Source: Apricaphanius iberus
Taxonomy: Eukaryota; Chordata; Actinopteri; Cyprinodontiformes; Aphaniidae
DNA: 64,000 bases
Direction of reading: 5' to 3'
NCBI GenBank assembly: GCA_028564705.1
Contig: JAPXFQ010002747.1
Coordinates: 744,001-808,000, forward strand
Notes under the pieces: model-generated
What the model was told of the DNA's origin: nothing
The model's database searches: none
What the model saw: the letters and a program-made list of their open reading frames with translations, nothing else
Shown here: piece after piece, positions 1-11,610 of the stretch
Position numbering within the stretch: the first letter of the stretch is position 1
How the letters are laid out: each line of letters starts with the position of its first letter
Made by a program: the position numbers and the translations under genes

Positions 1-96
1 AACAGACATGTTTATATTTACATCCTGCTCTGAGTAAGCACAGGTAGCATCAGCCAGTGACAACTTCAAGTATGTCTGCTTCAAGACCTCATCTTA

Positions 97-690
97 ATCC
101 CTGTTCCCAAAAAGCCAAAGATCGATGGACTCAACAGCCCATTTCAAACAGGCCATGAAAAACTGTAATTTTCTGGACTTCGTCGGTTTTACTCTTGAGT
201 CTGAAAGCAAACTTCCGGACTCTTCCTGGATAACATTTAGCAGTATTTTTAACGGATTAACCCCCTCCAAACCTGTGGCTCTGACATCTGTGGTCATGAA
301 GTAATTAGGGCTCCTGGTTCTCTCCTACCTCAAGACTCTTACAAGTCTGTAGACGATACCATCAACATGGCTTTATACTTCATTTATCCTGCCGCATCTA
401 GACTCCCTAAGAACCTACTCCAGGATCCTGTTTGCGGACTGTAACTCTGCCTTCAACACCATCCTTCCAGAACTCCTCCAAGACTATCAGACGAATTTTC
501 CCGACCCTATCTGCAGGTGGATCGTTGACTTCAAGATGGAAGGGAAGCAGCATGTGAGGCTGGGAAAGAATGTCTCAAACTCCTGGACCATCAGCACCTC
601 CCACCACCAGTCTTTCAAGCTAATTAAGGCTGTAGATGACACTACGTTACCGGACTCATCTTGGACAAAGATGAGTCTGCCTACAAGATA
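97..690 (+). mobile_element. Decayed LINE reverse transcriptase fragment (L2/Rex1-type)
   Basis: Plus-strand translation gives recognisable non-LTR RT pieces in drifting frames: PVALTSVVMK near 272-301, VDDTINMALYFI near 347-382, NSAFNTILPELLQ near 445-483, CRWIVDFKMEGKQHVRLGKN near 510-570 and a DDTT remnant near 635-646. Stops and indels break it; not functional. Confidence 0.75.
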
Positions 691-699
691 GATGTGTAG

Positions 700-1560
700 A
701 ACAAAAAACTATTTGTGGATGTATCATAACATTCTTCCATTAAATGAAAATAAAACTAAAGTAATAATTTTTAAGTAATCAAGAATCAGCACACAGCTTC
801 AGTTGTTGCAAATGGTAACTACTTATCAGGGTGGGAACTCAAACCTGAATCTTAGGAGAAATAAAGACTATTATAAAGTAAGTCTTTTATCCCCTGAAGA
901 ACATTTGCAGGATTAAAGAACTCATGCTCCAAAAAGACCTTGTAAAATCTTATCGATGCGTTTATTTTTAGTTAAACTGATTACTGCAACAGTGTCTTCA
1001 CAAGTCTGCCAAAAAAAGTCACTCAGACAACTGCAGCTGATGTAGATTAGCTAATCGCTTTCTCAATAGAACCAGGAAATAGAGCACTTGAATATTCGTG
1101 CAACTGACTCACTCCAGACATTCCAAAAACTGTTAAAACTCATCTAATCAATCAAGCTTTTAACTCCTTTTGACTTTTTCTATTGTTGTGCTAACTGCTT
1201 GTTTCCTTCTTTATAAAGCATCTTTGAGTAGTTGTGAAAAACGCAATATAAAAAGTATGTATTATTATTATTATTCACATCACCCCAGTTCTACACAGGC
1301 TGCCTGTAGCTCAGAGAATACACTTCAAAATAATTTGCATCAAAACGCATTAAGGACCTGTTGTCATTATATCATCTTCCAGAATACTCAGGTCTGGTTT
1401 ATGTCTATTCTGCAGCTCCAGAATCAGAACCAAACATGGAGAAGTACTTTGATGCTCCTCTAATCTGGAACAAACTTCCAGAAAACTGTAAAACTATTGA
1501 AACACAGACTTATTTTAAATAAATGCTAAAAATCCTTCTGTTTAGAGTTGAAGTTCTATT
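700..1560 (+). mobile_element. Decayed LINE 3' portion
   Basis: Continues with fragments typical of the end of an L2-type RT ORF: LPLNENKTKVIIF near 737-775, CQKKSLRQLQLM near 1006-1042, and APLIWNKLPENCKTIE near 1450-1500. Multiple stops. Probably the same or a related copy as the fragment at 97-690. Confidence 0.65.
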
Positions 1561-1803
1561 TATAATAGAATAAAACTGTTTAATTTATATGTGACTAAAT
1601 GAAACATTAATTGTAGTTCCTAGTACAACTTTTCCTTCTTTAAAATAACTGATACTATTGGTGAAAACCATACGATTTAATTACCTGGATATTTACGGAG
1701 GCAACCATTTTAAATCTAAATCTAAATGATTGCTTCTTCATTCTTATGGAGTTGCTTGAGTATTTCTGTTCATGTCTACTGTAAGTTAAAAAGCCCCACC
1801 CAC

Positions 1804-1974
1804 CCTGATGCCTGCATTGCGGAGGATCTCTAGAGTGGGTCGGACATCGGTCTGAAGCTGGTCCTCCACCCCCGTCAGACACAACAATTCCATCTCCATC
1901 TCCAGGCTCTCGATCACTGTGGCCACTTTCAGGGAGCGGTCATGAACGCTGAGTTTGGCCTGGACATACCGCGC
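1804..1974 (-). CDS. atp9a: atp9a exon 18 (last exon visible)
   Basis: 171 bp, residues 615-671: [20 protein letters not shown], ...[25 protein letters not shown]. The next expected residues (VWMLTGDK) are not in 1-1803, so the following exon lies to the left of the window. Acceptor cccag, donor gtgggt. Confidence 0.95.
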
Positions 1975-4900
1975 CTGGGGAGCAGCAGAAACAATAGAAC
2001 TATCGTATGTCAGTGGATCAGAAAAAAAAATTAACAAGAAAAACATTTTGATTCACTGTAGGATCTTGGAAGAGCACAAGATTGTAAAAGACACAAACAG
2101 GAAAAGGAAGAGGGAACTTTAGATTAACAGGTAGGTGTTAATAATTACAGCACCAAGACAAGGAATGAGTAAGGGGTTTTGAAATACTATTTAGTTTAAA
2201 ATAATTGTTTTATATATATTATATACTGAAAAAATAATACACTAAAGGTACTTGTTTGCATCAAATTCAAATTAAGTAAATTAGTCACTTAGATCTCCCA
2301 AAGAAGGTACCACAACACTGCATGTGCATTTTTGAACTTGCTCTCACACAGTTGTAAAAACTGATGCGCTCTAAAATCCAGACATGATCAATTGGTCAAC
2401 GCCCGTCTTTAGCGCTCCAGCTCCAGGGCAAATTGCAAGTGAGATAAAGCAAAAACAATCTTGCTATGACTCATACAGGAACACAAACTCTGTGTGTGAC
2501 TCAGATGGTGACTCACCGCTGCCCACCAGCTCTGCTCACTCAATTATACACTTCAGAAATGTGCTTGGGGCTAACAACTGCAGGGGAGAAGGGCTGGCCC
2601 TGCCCTGCTCAAACAATGAGAGGGGCTAGTGTGTGTATGTGTGTGTGGGAGGATGGGGTGGATGCGACTGCAGGGGGGTCAGAGGTTAGTCTGAATACCA
2701 AAAAACACACTTTGACATTTAGAAGTTTTACTTATGGGGCCAAAATATCAGTCTGAATCTGTAGTTTTTGGACGTTGGTCGCATGAAAACTTGCTTTCAA
2801 TCTTGTAAGTGTACGCTTACCTCGAAATCCTGATACTGTTCCTCTGTCAGCGACTTCTTGGAGACCACAAGGACCCTCAGGCCTTCTCTCGCCATGTTTC
2901 CACACTTGGAAATGTAGACAAGAACATTTGGGCTTAGCAATTCACAAAGCCTCTCAGTGTAATAGGAGTTTCTAAGAAAAATCAAACACCATTTCAGCAT
3001 CATGAATTAAAAAAAAAAACAGGGACAATTACCTCCTCTTCCAGCCAGTCATTGTACTGGACGATGCCGGCCATCACTACATCAGCACCCTTCATGTAGA
3101 AAGTTATCTCTCCCGTCGATTCATCCTGAAAAACAACGGATAAAGACTTGATGTTTACAGGACACATATCCTAAGCAACGTGAGCCCTGTGAATCTGTGT
3201 TGCTTAGAAATGGATTTGGTAATTGTGGATTTAATGTCGCTTTCATGAGGAAATCGAGTCGAGTTTGAAACTCTCAGGCTTCCTGACTGAAATATCAGCC
3301 AACAAAAATGATGTTAGTCACCAGAGTGAGTCACAGGCCAAAAGGTAATATTTTTCTCAGACAAAATGCTTCTTGTTATTCTGTTTTCATATTCCGGCCA
3401 TGTGTCAAGCGGCAACTAACCTCCAAACAACAGCCACCAAGCTCCTGGTTCTACATCAAATATTTTGCATGTAAACATTAAAAATAAAAAAATGCAAGGG
3501 AAAAGAGAAACCTAGAGTTTCCCTTTGCGAGAGGTGCACTCCAGAATATAAATGTCATTTTTTGTTGCTGTAAATCTCCTCAGCTGTGGTGCTTAATACC
3601 TTTATCAAAACTGATACAGAAACCAGTTTTAAACAAATAAACGCAACAGAAAGGGCTGGTCTTCGCTAGTTATCTGTATAAATTTGTTTGTGCAGCATAA
3701 ATATTATGATGAGGGTCTGCAAATGTAAAGCGCACACCAGGGGGAGCTGTTGTGTGTGTGGGTGCCTTTAGCAAATGGTAGATGCCACAAGGATAGATAG
3801 ACGGTTGCTGGACTTCCAAAATGGACAGTTTTATTAGACGCATCGACGCTTCTGATGGAACAAGTTTTAAAATAACTGATGCATGCTGCACCAAGGGGCA
3901 GGGAGAAAGAAAACAACACACACTGTTCTGGGTTTTCAAGTAAAAGGTGGATTGTTTTATTTCTCACTCAAGATGGAGAAAGTTAATTTCCTCAATAATG
4001 TTCTGCCACATGAAGAACATTTTTTTTTTTTTTAAAGGGTAAAGTAAATTTTTTAGACAAACTGGACAAAAGCAGTTTAGGTCTTCGTCATTTATTGTTA
4101 TTCAGCATAAAAATTGCAAAGATATAATATTTCTTAAAGGGGGTTATTTTAAAAAATTGACTTTTAGATTAGTAACATCCTGATAACATGTTATTCCGTC
4201 ATTATAAACATGACTGAAGTGTTGGTTTGACTGATCCACTTATGTTTGAATAATCTGAGTCTCTGCTGGTAGTCATTGCGGTTGCCGTTTCGCCTGCTCC
4301 CACCTATCCCCTCCTTTTCCACCTATCCCCTCCTCCGACCTGACGTACCCAGACGAGCAACTGCACCAGCAGAGCACTCCTCCCCCCCTCCTCAAGTTTT
4401 GGTAGCAACTGCTAAGATTAGCCTAGGCTAAGTGTTTGGACTTAATCTTTGGAAACAACCCTAACCCGAAAACATGCTATCTTTGTGCAAATCACTTTAC
4501 AGTGGACTATTTTCTCAAAGGCCTATTTGATAGTGGATTAAGCGGATTGGCCCTAAAGGAAAGGCTACTCCATCTGAACCTACTTAGTCATTTTGTTAGC
4601 CATTGTAACTGCGAACTCAAAACGTAGCTTTATATTTCAGTGCTTTTTTTATGGCTGCAATGCAAAACTTAGCTTCATATTTTTTTTAATTGATGGTTTC
4701 TGTGTAAAACGTAGCTTCATTTCTCTCTACATTTGTGATTTCAATGCAAGACATAGCTATGTATTTCTGTGCTTTTATGATTGCAATGCAAAACGTAGCT
4801 TCATAGTGATTAATATTTATAAAAGGGTGCCAACAAGGCTAAATATTACAAAGCCGACACGTCTTGTAAAAGCCTCTGAATTCTCTCTGTTCTTCAAAAA

Positions 4901-7900
4901 CCACACTTTCAGGGTCGCATATTCGGATCATTTGCGAATCGTCTTACAATCTCCAGTGTCGCCATTGTTCACCAATATGATTTTTTTCATAAATACTAAA
5001 ATGCAACACACGGAAAACTTCCGTAAACTATGGGAGTCCGACTCCACGCGCATGCTGTGATAATGGCCGGTGTATGAAGTTCTGCAGGGGGAGTTTCACA
5101 AAGGGTTGTAGGGCTTAGAGAGGCACAGGCAAATATCAAGGCGTTAATACAAAAGTAATGAGAAGGCAAATTTCTTTAAGGTGGGTTTTGATATATACAG
5201 GATTTTCATACAGATTTAGGGTAACAATTTTATTTGTATGTGCTATAGAATGGTACTGTGTCCCTGGAAGAACCATAATACCCCCTTTAATTAAAATTTT
5301 TAAATTGCAACAGTCATCACAACTGTGAAGTTTAAAAACACACAAATGTCTTATTTTAAGTAGTTTAGGAAATCTGGATATACATCTTTGTAACTGCATT
5401 CAGATTTATCATCAAATAATGCCTACTTAATTTCTGCTTTTTGGGAATAACTATAAACTATACATTACATACAGTTTGTATATGGACAGTAGATTTTTCC
5501 AAAATCATGATTGATATAAAAAAAATCTAAGTAGATTTAAGGATATATTTGAAATATGTAAAAAAAAATGTGTGCAGTCGCACATATTTTTATTTTTTAT
5601 TTTTACAGATGTTTTCTTACATCTAAGGAATCAGTGAGAGCTCCTTTAAAACTTAGTGAGTGGGAGTGGGACTTCTATCAACTATCGTGAGCTGACTGTT
5701 GTAGCTTTTTCTCATATTAGGCCTTCAGAACAAAGCATTCCTTTCCCTAACACACCAATAAAAAGATTTACTCAGATGAAGCCGTTATCAGAGAGCTTAG
5801 AGCTGTTTGTACAGAGAAGACATATTGTTTCCTCCTTGAGTATTACAGTTTCCTGTTACATTTCAGGAAGTGAGAGTAGAATGTTTTGATATTCCTGAGC
5901 TGATTTAGTGTTTATGAGATTGTGATGATGGTTACCTTAGAGGTGCCAGATAAGGGCATGAAGGTTACACGCAAAAAAACAAAAAACAAACTTGTGATGT
6001 AATGAAATTTACTTCTGTCCGTTTTTATTTTTTAAATGTTTGAAGGGGATATTTGTTGTTACTTAGCGATATATAAAAAATGTTAAGTTAAACTGAACAT
6101 TTTAATTTAAATAAAGCTAAATAATTTAAATATGAATATAAACACCACATTAAAAGTTCATGGCTTTGCACAAATTTCCGTTTTCTTCTCTAATCCTTGT
6201 TTGGACCTGGAAAATGAGCATACGCACAATTCCATCTTTTTAAACAGTAACTAGACATACAACTTCTGCAGTTGTATTGTAGTTTTTTTTTCTATTTTTT
6301 TTTTACTAAAAAACGGATTTTCTACAATCTTTTCAATTCATCATCTATAAGCGCTTCATAGCATGACCAATCAATAATTTCTGGATTTCTTTCTTCCTAA
6401 ATAAGAGTTAAAAAGTGACCTGATGTGATCTTTTTACTCGCAGTTTTTAAATATAAGATTTTAGTTTTCCCTGTTGCAGACCAACGTTTATCTTGAGCTT
6501 TTCCTCTCTTAAATAACTGCAAAATTCAAAACATTAATTTACAACATATCATGAAGCAAAATGTACCACTGCAATTTCTGTAGGAAGAAGATAATAACAT
6601 CTTGACACTCACTCGTACTATAATCCCCATTCTTTTGCTCTCATAGGTGAAGGGAAATATCTGAAGGATGGTGAAGTTCAGAATTTGACCAGTAGGGGTC
6701 CGTAGTTGCATAGAGGATTGGTCTCTTCCCACCAGTGTCAGCCCAACGCTCTCCGTCCACTGCACCAGCGACACCTACCAACACCATAGTGAAAAAGCTT
6801 TAGCAGCAAATTAAAAGATATTATCTAGTTCATAAAAGAAAAATGAATTAGCTGTACTGTCAATACAAGAGCTGATAATTTAGTTTGTTATATCATAAAG
6901 ACAAACGAAAAGAGATACAAATTTGACCATTAAATTCTGCTCTCAAATTTTCTCATCCAAATAATAAACCCCTTCTGTCAATATTTTTAAGCCTGATGAA
7001 AGGCAGTTCAATCCACTTTTAGAGAAAGAACTGCAAGCACCGAAAGCATACAGCTTTAATCAATATTGCAATCCTTTTTGGCACTTAAGGTTATTGACTG
7101 ATAAACAACGATGTCCATTTATGAGGAGAAAACATTCGTTTTTGTCAATTCTTTCTGAAGGAAAAAACATCTCCCATTAATATGACAGGAGCACAAGAAG
7201 GGAGGGAAAAGATGGGAAATTATGTTCCACAACAACTTTAAAACCAGCAGCACATCCAGTTCATCCTATGGCAGAACAAATGGCCTAGGACCCAAATCCA
7301 TACAGAACGGTGAATAGCAGGAGGTTTTCATGTTATGACATTAAGCAACAAAAACAAACATATCCTTTCAAAATGACTGCTAATGCAAATGTGTGTCGAA
7401 TAGTCGGACAAGGCCTGGCCAGAGGGCCTTTACTGCCAACATAGCTCTGACTAACACGAAACTTCTCATCCAGGTTGGAAGGAATGAAGATATTTGCTTA
7501 GTCACAGTCTAGAAATACTGACCGTGGGAGAATTCTTGGATCTTGCATTCACCACAAAGGCACCACGGACATCTAGGTTAGCTGTTCACTTCCAACTAGA
7601 CTGAATAATGCTCCAACTACTCAGGATGACTCAAAAACAACATTGTAGATAAGTGTTTTTTAATCAGTTGCATAGGAGAGGGATTTAGGTATAGTTCCTC
7701 CAAACTGACATGAATTGCACATCAGGGCTGGGTGGTGTGGCAAAATTTTCATTTCACTATTTTATAAGAATGAATAATATAAAGATGTGCTTTAAATAGC
7801 CCATTTTACTGCCATATGGACTGCATCATGTTGCTTTTTCAAGACACAGGTGAATTATATTAAAATAATTAAAATGATTATGATTCTAGTAGACATTCTT

Positions 7901-10900
7901 GATGTTCTAAGGTTGAAAGTATACTTATTTTTTTACCTCACATTGACGCTGTACTGGCTTTGCAGTTAGTACTGAAGAATTCCGCTAGGGGACAGAGTAC
8001 TGACTCAGACCGGATAGTGCCAAAGAAGAAGTAAAATAAACTTGGTGACTGTAGGAGATTATTAGGTGATTAATATTTAGATAACAGAAAAAAAAAATGG
8101 CAGAAGTATCATAGATGGTATGTAAAACACATTTACCGCTATTTTTTGATTTCTTTCCTACTGGTTTTGCTGCCATTGACTGCATGTACCTACAGATGGT
8201 CAAATATCGCTCAACACCTCACCCTACTGGTTACTCACAATACCGTTGTAAAAGATTTGCTGTTCGGTTCTTGTCTGAACTTCTAAACTACTGACGTGAA
8301 TCCTCTTTATGGAATTACTTCCTCAGCATTGTGTGCTTTGCTCTGGTAGCTCCTGCCAGCAGCTGTACTTAGTTAAAAATCTAAGTTTTCACACTGTGGT
8401 GAAGAGCATGTAGCAATGAGATTGGTCCACACTGAAACACTTGCCTACATTAAAAGTTCTGGAAGTTATCTAAGTTATTCAAAGGTACAGCGGTACATTA
8501 AAAATTCATAATCATAACTAAAATAAACACCGGTTTTCAGTATGAACTGGTATACCGCCCAGGCCTACATAACACATCTTAATGTAGTAGTGCATATAAA
8601 ACAGACCGCTCTAGAAATAATAGAAAACCCTCCACAATTACTGCCTCTTCAGGTAGCAATGCCAACAATAGATTCATCTTTATGTACAGTAGCATAATCT
8701 AACACTGATGAATTTATTCAAAAAAGGGAAACAAATTCCATGTTTAGAAACAAATGTTTCAAATAAAATAAACTCTTACAGATTTATGTGCACCCCAAAA
8801 AAATCCTTTAAAATCAACATGACAAGCATTTTTCTGTACATTTATATCTTACTTTTTTAGAATGATAAGAGTTTAGTGGAATATTAAGTTAGTAATAAAT
8901 GATAACATGTTAAGTTTCCTAAATGTTTTAGGTACTTAAAACAAGCAGAATAATGATGAGCTTATTAGCAACAAAAAGTTAAAGACAATACGTCACCAAA
9001 TAAAGAATGAATATGTGCCCATCGTTATGTATGGTAGGGGATCTGTAATGCTGTGGAATTTATCTTCCGAAAGACTTGGGGAAACTTGCTAGAGTGCATG
9101 GCATCTAAAAAAATCATTAACATCAGAGGCCCAAAAAAATGTGGCAAATGTTATTTTGTAGAAGAAGATGTTCTTAGTATATTTCTTGTTGTAGGAATAG
9201 GAAATATGGTAATAATCTAACTCAAGAAAGATTACAGTGGAACCCCAGTATTAGCAGGGCTTAGGCACAACAACTGCTCAATAATAGATGTAACCTGCAA
9301 ATACCTGAAACATTTATAACTGCCTATTTCAATACTTCAAACACCATATAGACCTTATTATTAGACATGTCAATATCCCAATCTCAAGATCGAATCAGAC
9401 CAATTTTTTCAAATTTTTCAGTGATTGGAGATCGGCTATATTAGCTAACGAGTCGCAACGATTTTTACAAAAGTACCTCCTAGTTACGTTTGACGGTGAT
9501 TGCGGAATAATTCAAACCTCCGTAGGGGTGCAAACAAGGACTCTTATTTACCACAAATCAGGATAGCAGATTAAACACAGTTCTAATATGAGTAAACTTC
9601 AACAAATATGCTTAATCTTACTTTATATAATAAAGGCATAGAAACTTACCTTCTAGCATTTACATGCAACAATAAACAGAAATAAAAAAGATAAAAACTC
9701 CTCTCAGCTCCGGCAGCAGGGAAGACGAGTATTATGCTAATTTATAATGAGTTTGGGAGCATAGAATATTTCATCTTATAGTGAAAACAACAATAATATT
9801 GCAACTTACAAACTTAGAATAATTGGGGCTTTCTAACACGCATTTACTCAAAAAAGTAGTGAATGTGGTCCCATGAAAGCGGAAGAGCAGCATTGTGCAC
9901 ACCAGCATATATATATATATATATATATATATACACTACCGTTCAAAAGTTTGGGGTCACCCAAACAATTTTTTGTTTTCCATGAAAAGTCACACTTATT
10001 CACCACCATACGTTGTGAAATGAATAAAAAATAGAGTCAAGACATTGACAAGGTTAGAAATAATGATTTTTATTTGAAATAAGATTGTTTTTACATCAAA
10101 CTTTGCTTTCATCAAAGAATCCTCCATTTGCAGCAATTACAGCATTGCAGACCTTTGGCATTCTAGCTGTTAATTTGTTGAGGTAATCTGGAGAAATTGC
10201 ACCCCACGCTTCTAGAAGCAGCTCCCACAATTTGGATTGGTTGGATGGGCACTTCTTGCGTACCATACGGTCAAGCTGCTCCCACAACAGCTCAACGGGG
10301 TTCAAATCTGGTGACTGCGCTGGCCACTCCATTACCGATAGAATACCAGCTGCCTGCTTCTTCTCTAAATAGTTCTTGCACAATTTCGAGGTGTGTTTTG
10401 GGTCATTGTCCTGTTGTAGGATGAAATTGGCTCCAATCAAGCGCTGTCCACTGGGTATGGCATGGCGTTGCAAAATGGAGTGATAGCCTTCCTTATTCAG
10501 AATCCTTTTTACCCTGTACAAATCTCCCACCTTATCAGCACCAAAGCAACGCCAGACCATCACATTACCTCCACCATGCTTAACAGATGGCGTCAGGCAT
10601 TCTTCCAGCATCTTTTCAGTTGTTCTGCGTCTCACAAACGTTCTTCTTTGTGATCCAAACACCTCAAACTTGGATTCATCCGTCCACAGCACTTTTTTCC
10701 AGTCTTCCTCTGTCCAATGTCTGTGTTCTTTTGCCCATCTTAATCTTTTTCTTTTATTGGCCAGTCTCAGATATGGCTTTTTCTTTGCCACTCTGCCCTG
10801 AAGCCCAGAATCCCGCAGCCGCCTCTTCACTGTAGATGTTGACACTGGTGTTTTGCGGGTACTATTTAATGAAGATGCCAGTTGGGGACCTGTGAGGCGT

Positions 10901-11548
10901 CTGTTTCTCAAACTAGAGACTCTAATGTACTTATCTTCTTGCTCAGTTGTGCAACGCGGCCTCCCACTTCTTTTTCTACTCTGGTTAGAGCCTGTTTGTG
11001 CTGTCCTCTGAAGGGAGTAGTACACACCGTTGTAGGAAATCTTCAATTTCTTAGCAATTTCTCGCATGGAATAGCCTTCATTTCTAAGAACAAGAATAGA
11101 CTGTCGAGTTTCAGATGAAAGTTCTCTTTTTCTGGCCATTTTGAGCGTTTAATTGACCCCACAAATGTGATGCTCCAGAAACTCAATCTGCTCAAAGGAA
11201 GGTCAGTTTTGTAGCTTCTGTACCGAGCTAAACTGTTTTCAGATGTGTGAACATGATTGCACAAGGGTTTTCTAATCATCAATTAGCCTTCTGAGCCAAT
11301 GAGCAAACACATTGTACCATTAGAACACTGGAGTGATAGTTGCTGGAAATGGGCCTCTATACACCTATGTAGATATTGCACCAAAAACCAGACATTTGCA
11401 GCTAGAATAGTCATTTACCACATTAGCAATGTATAGCGTGTGTTTCTTTAAAGTTAAGACTAGTTTAAAGTTATCTTCATTGAAAAGTACAGTGCTTTTC
11501 CTTCAAAAATAAGGACATTTCAATGTGACCCCAAACTTTTGAACAGTA

Positions 11549-11610
<62 letters not shown>

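Noticed and set aside
4593..5060. 155-codon plus-strand frame
   Set aside because: It is produced by the 42-bp minisatellite; no domain, no splice context, and it lies inside an atp9a intron.
10197..11118. Plus-strand frames of 63-82 codons
   Set aside because: Antisense shadows of the intact transposase gene.
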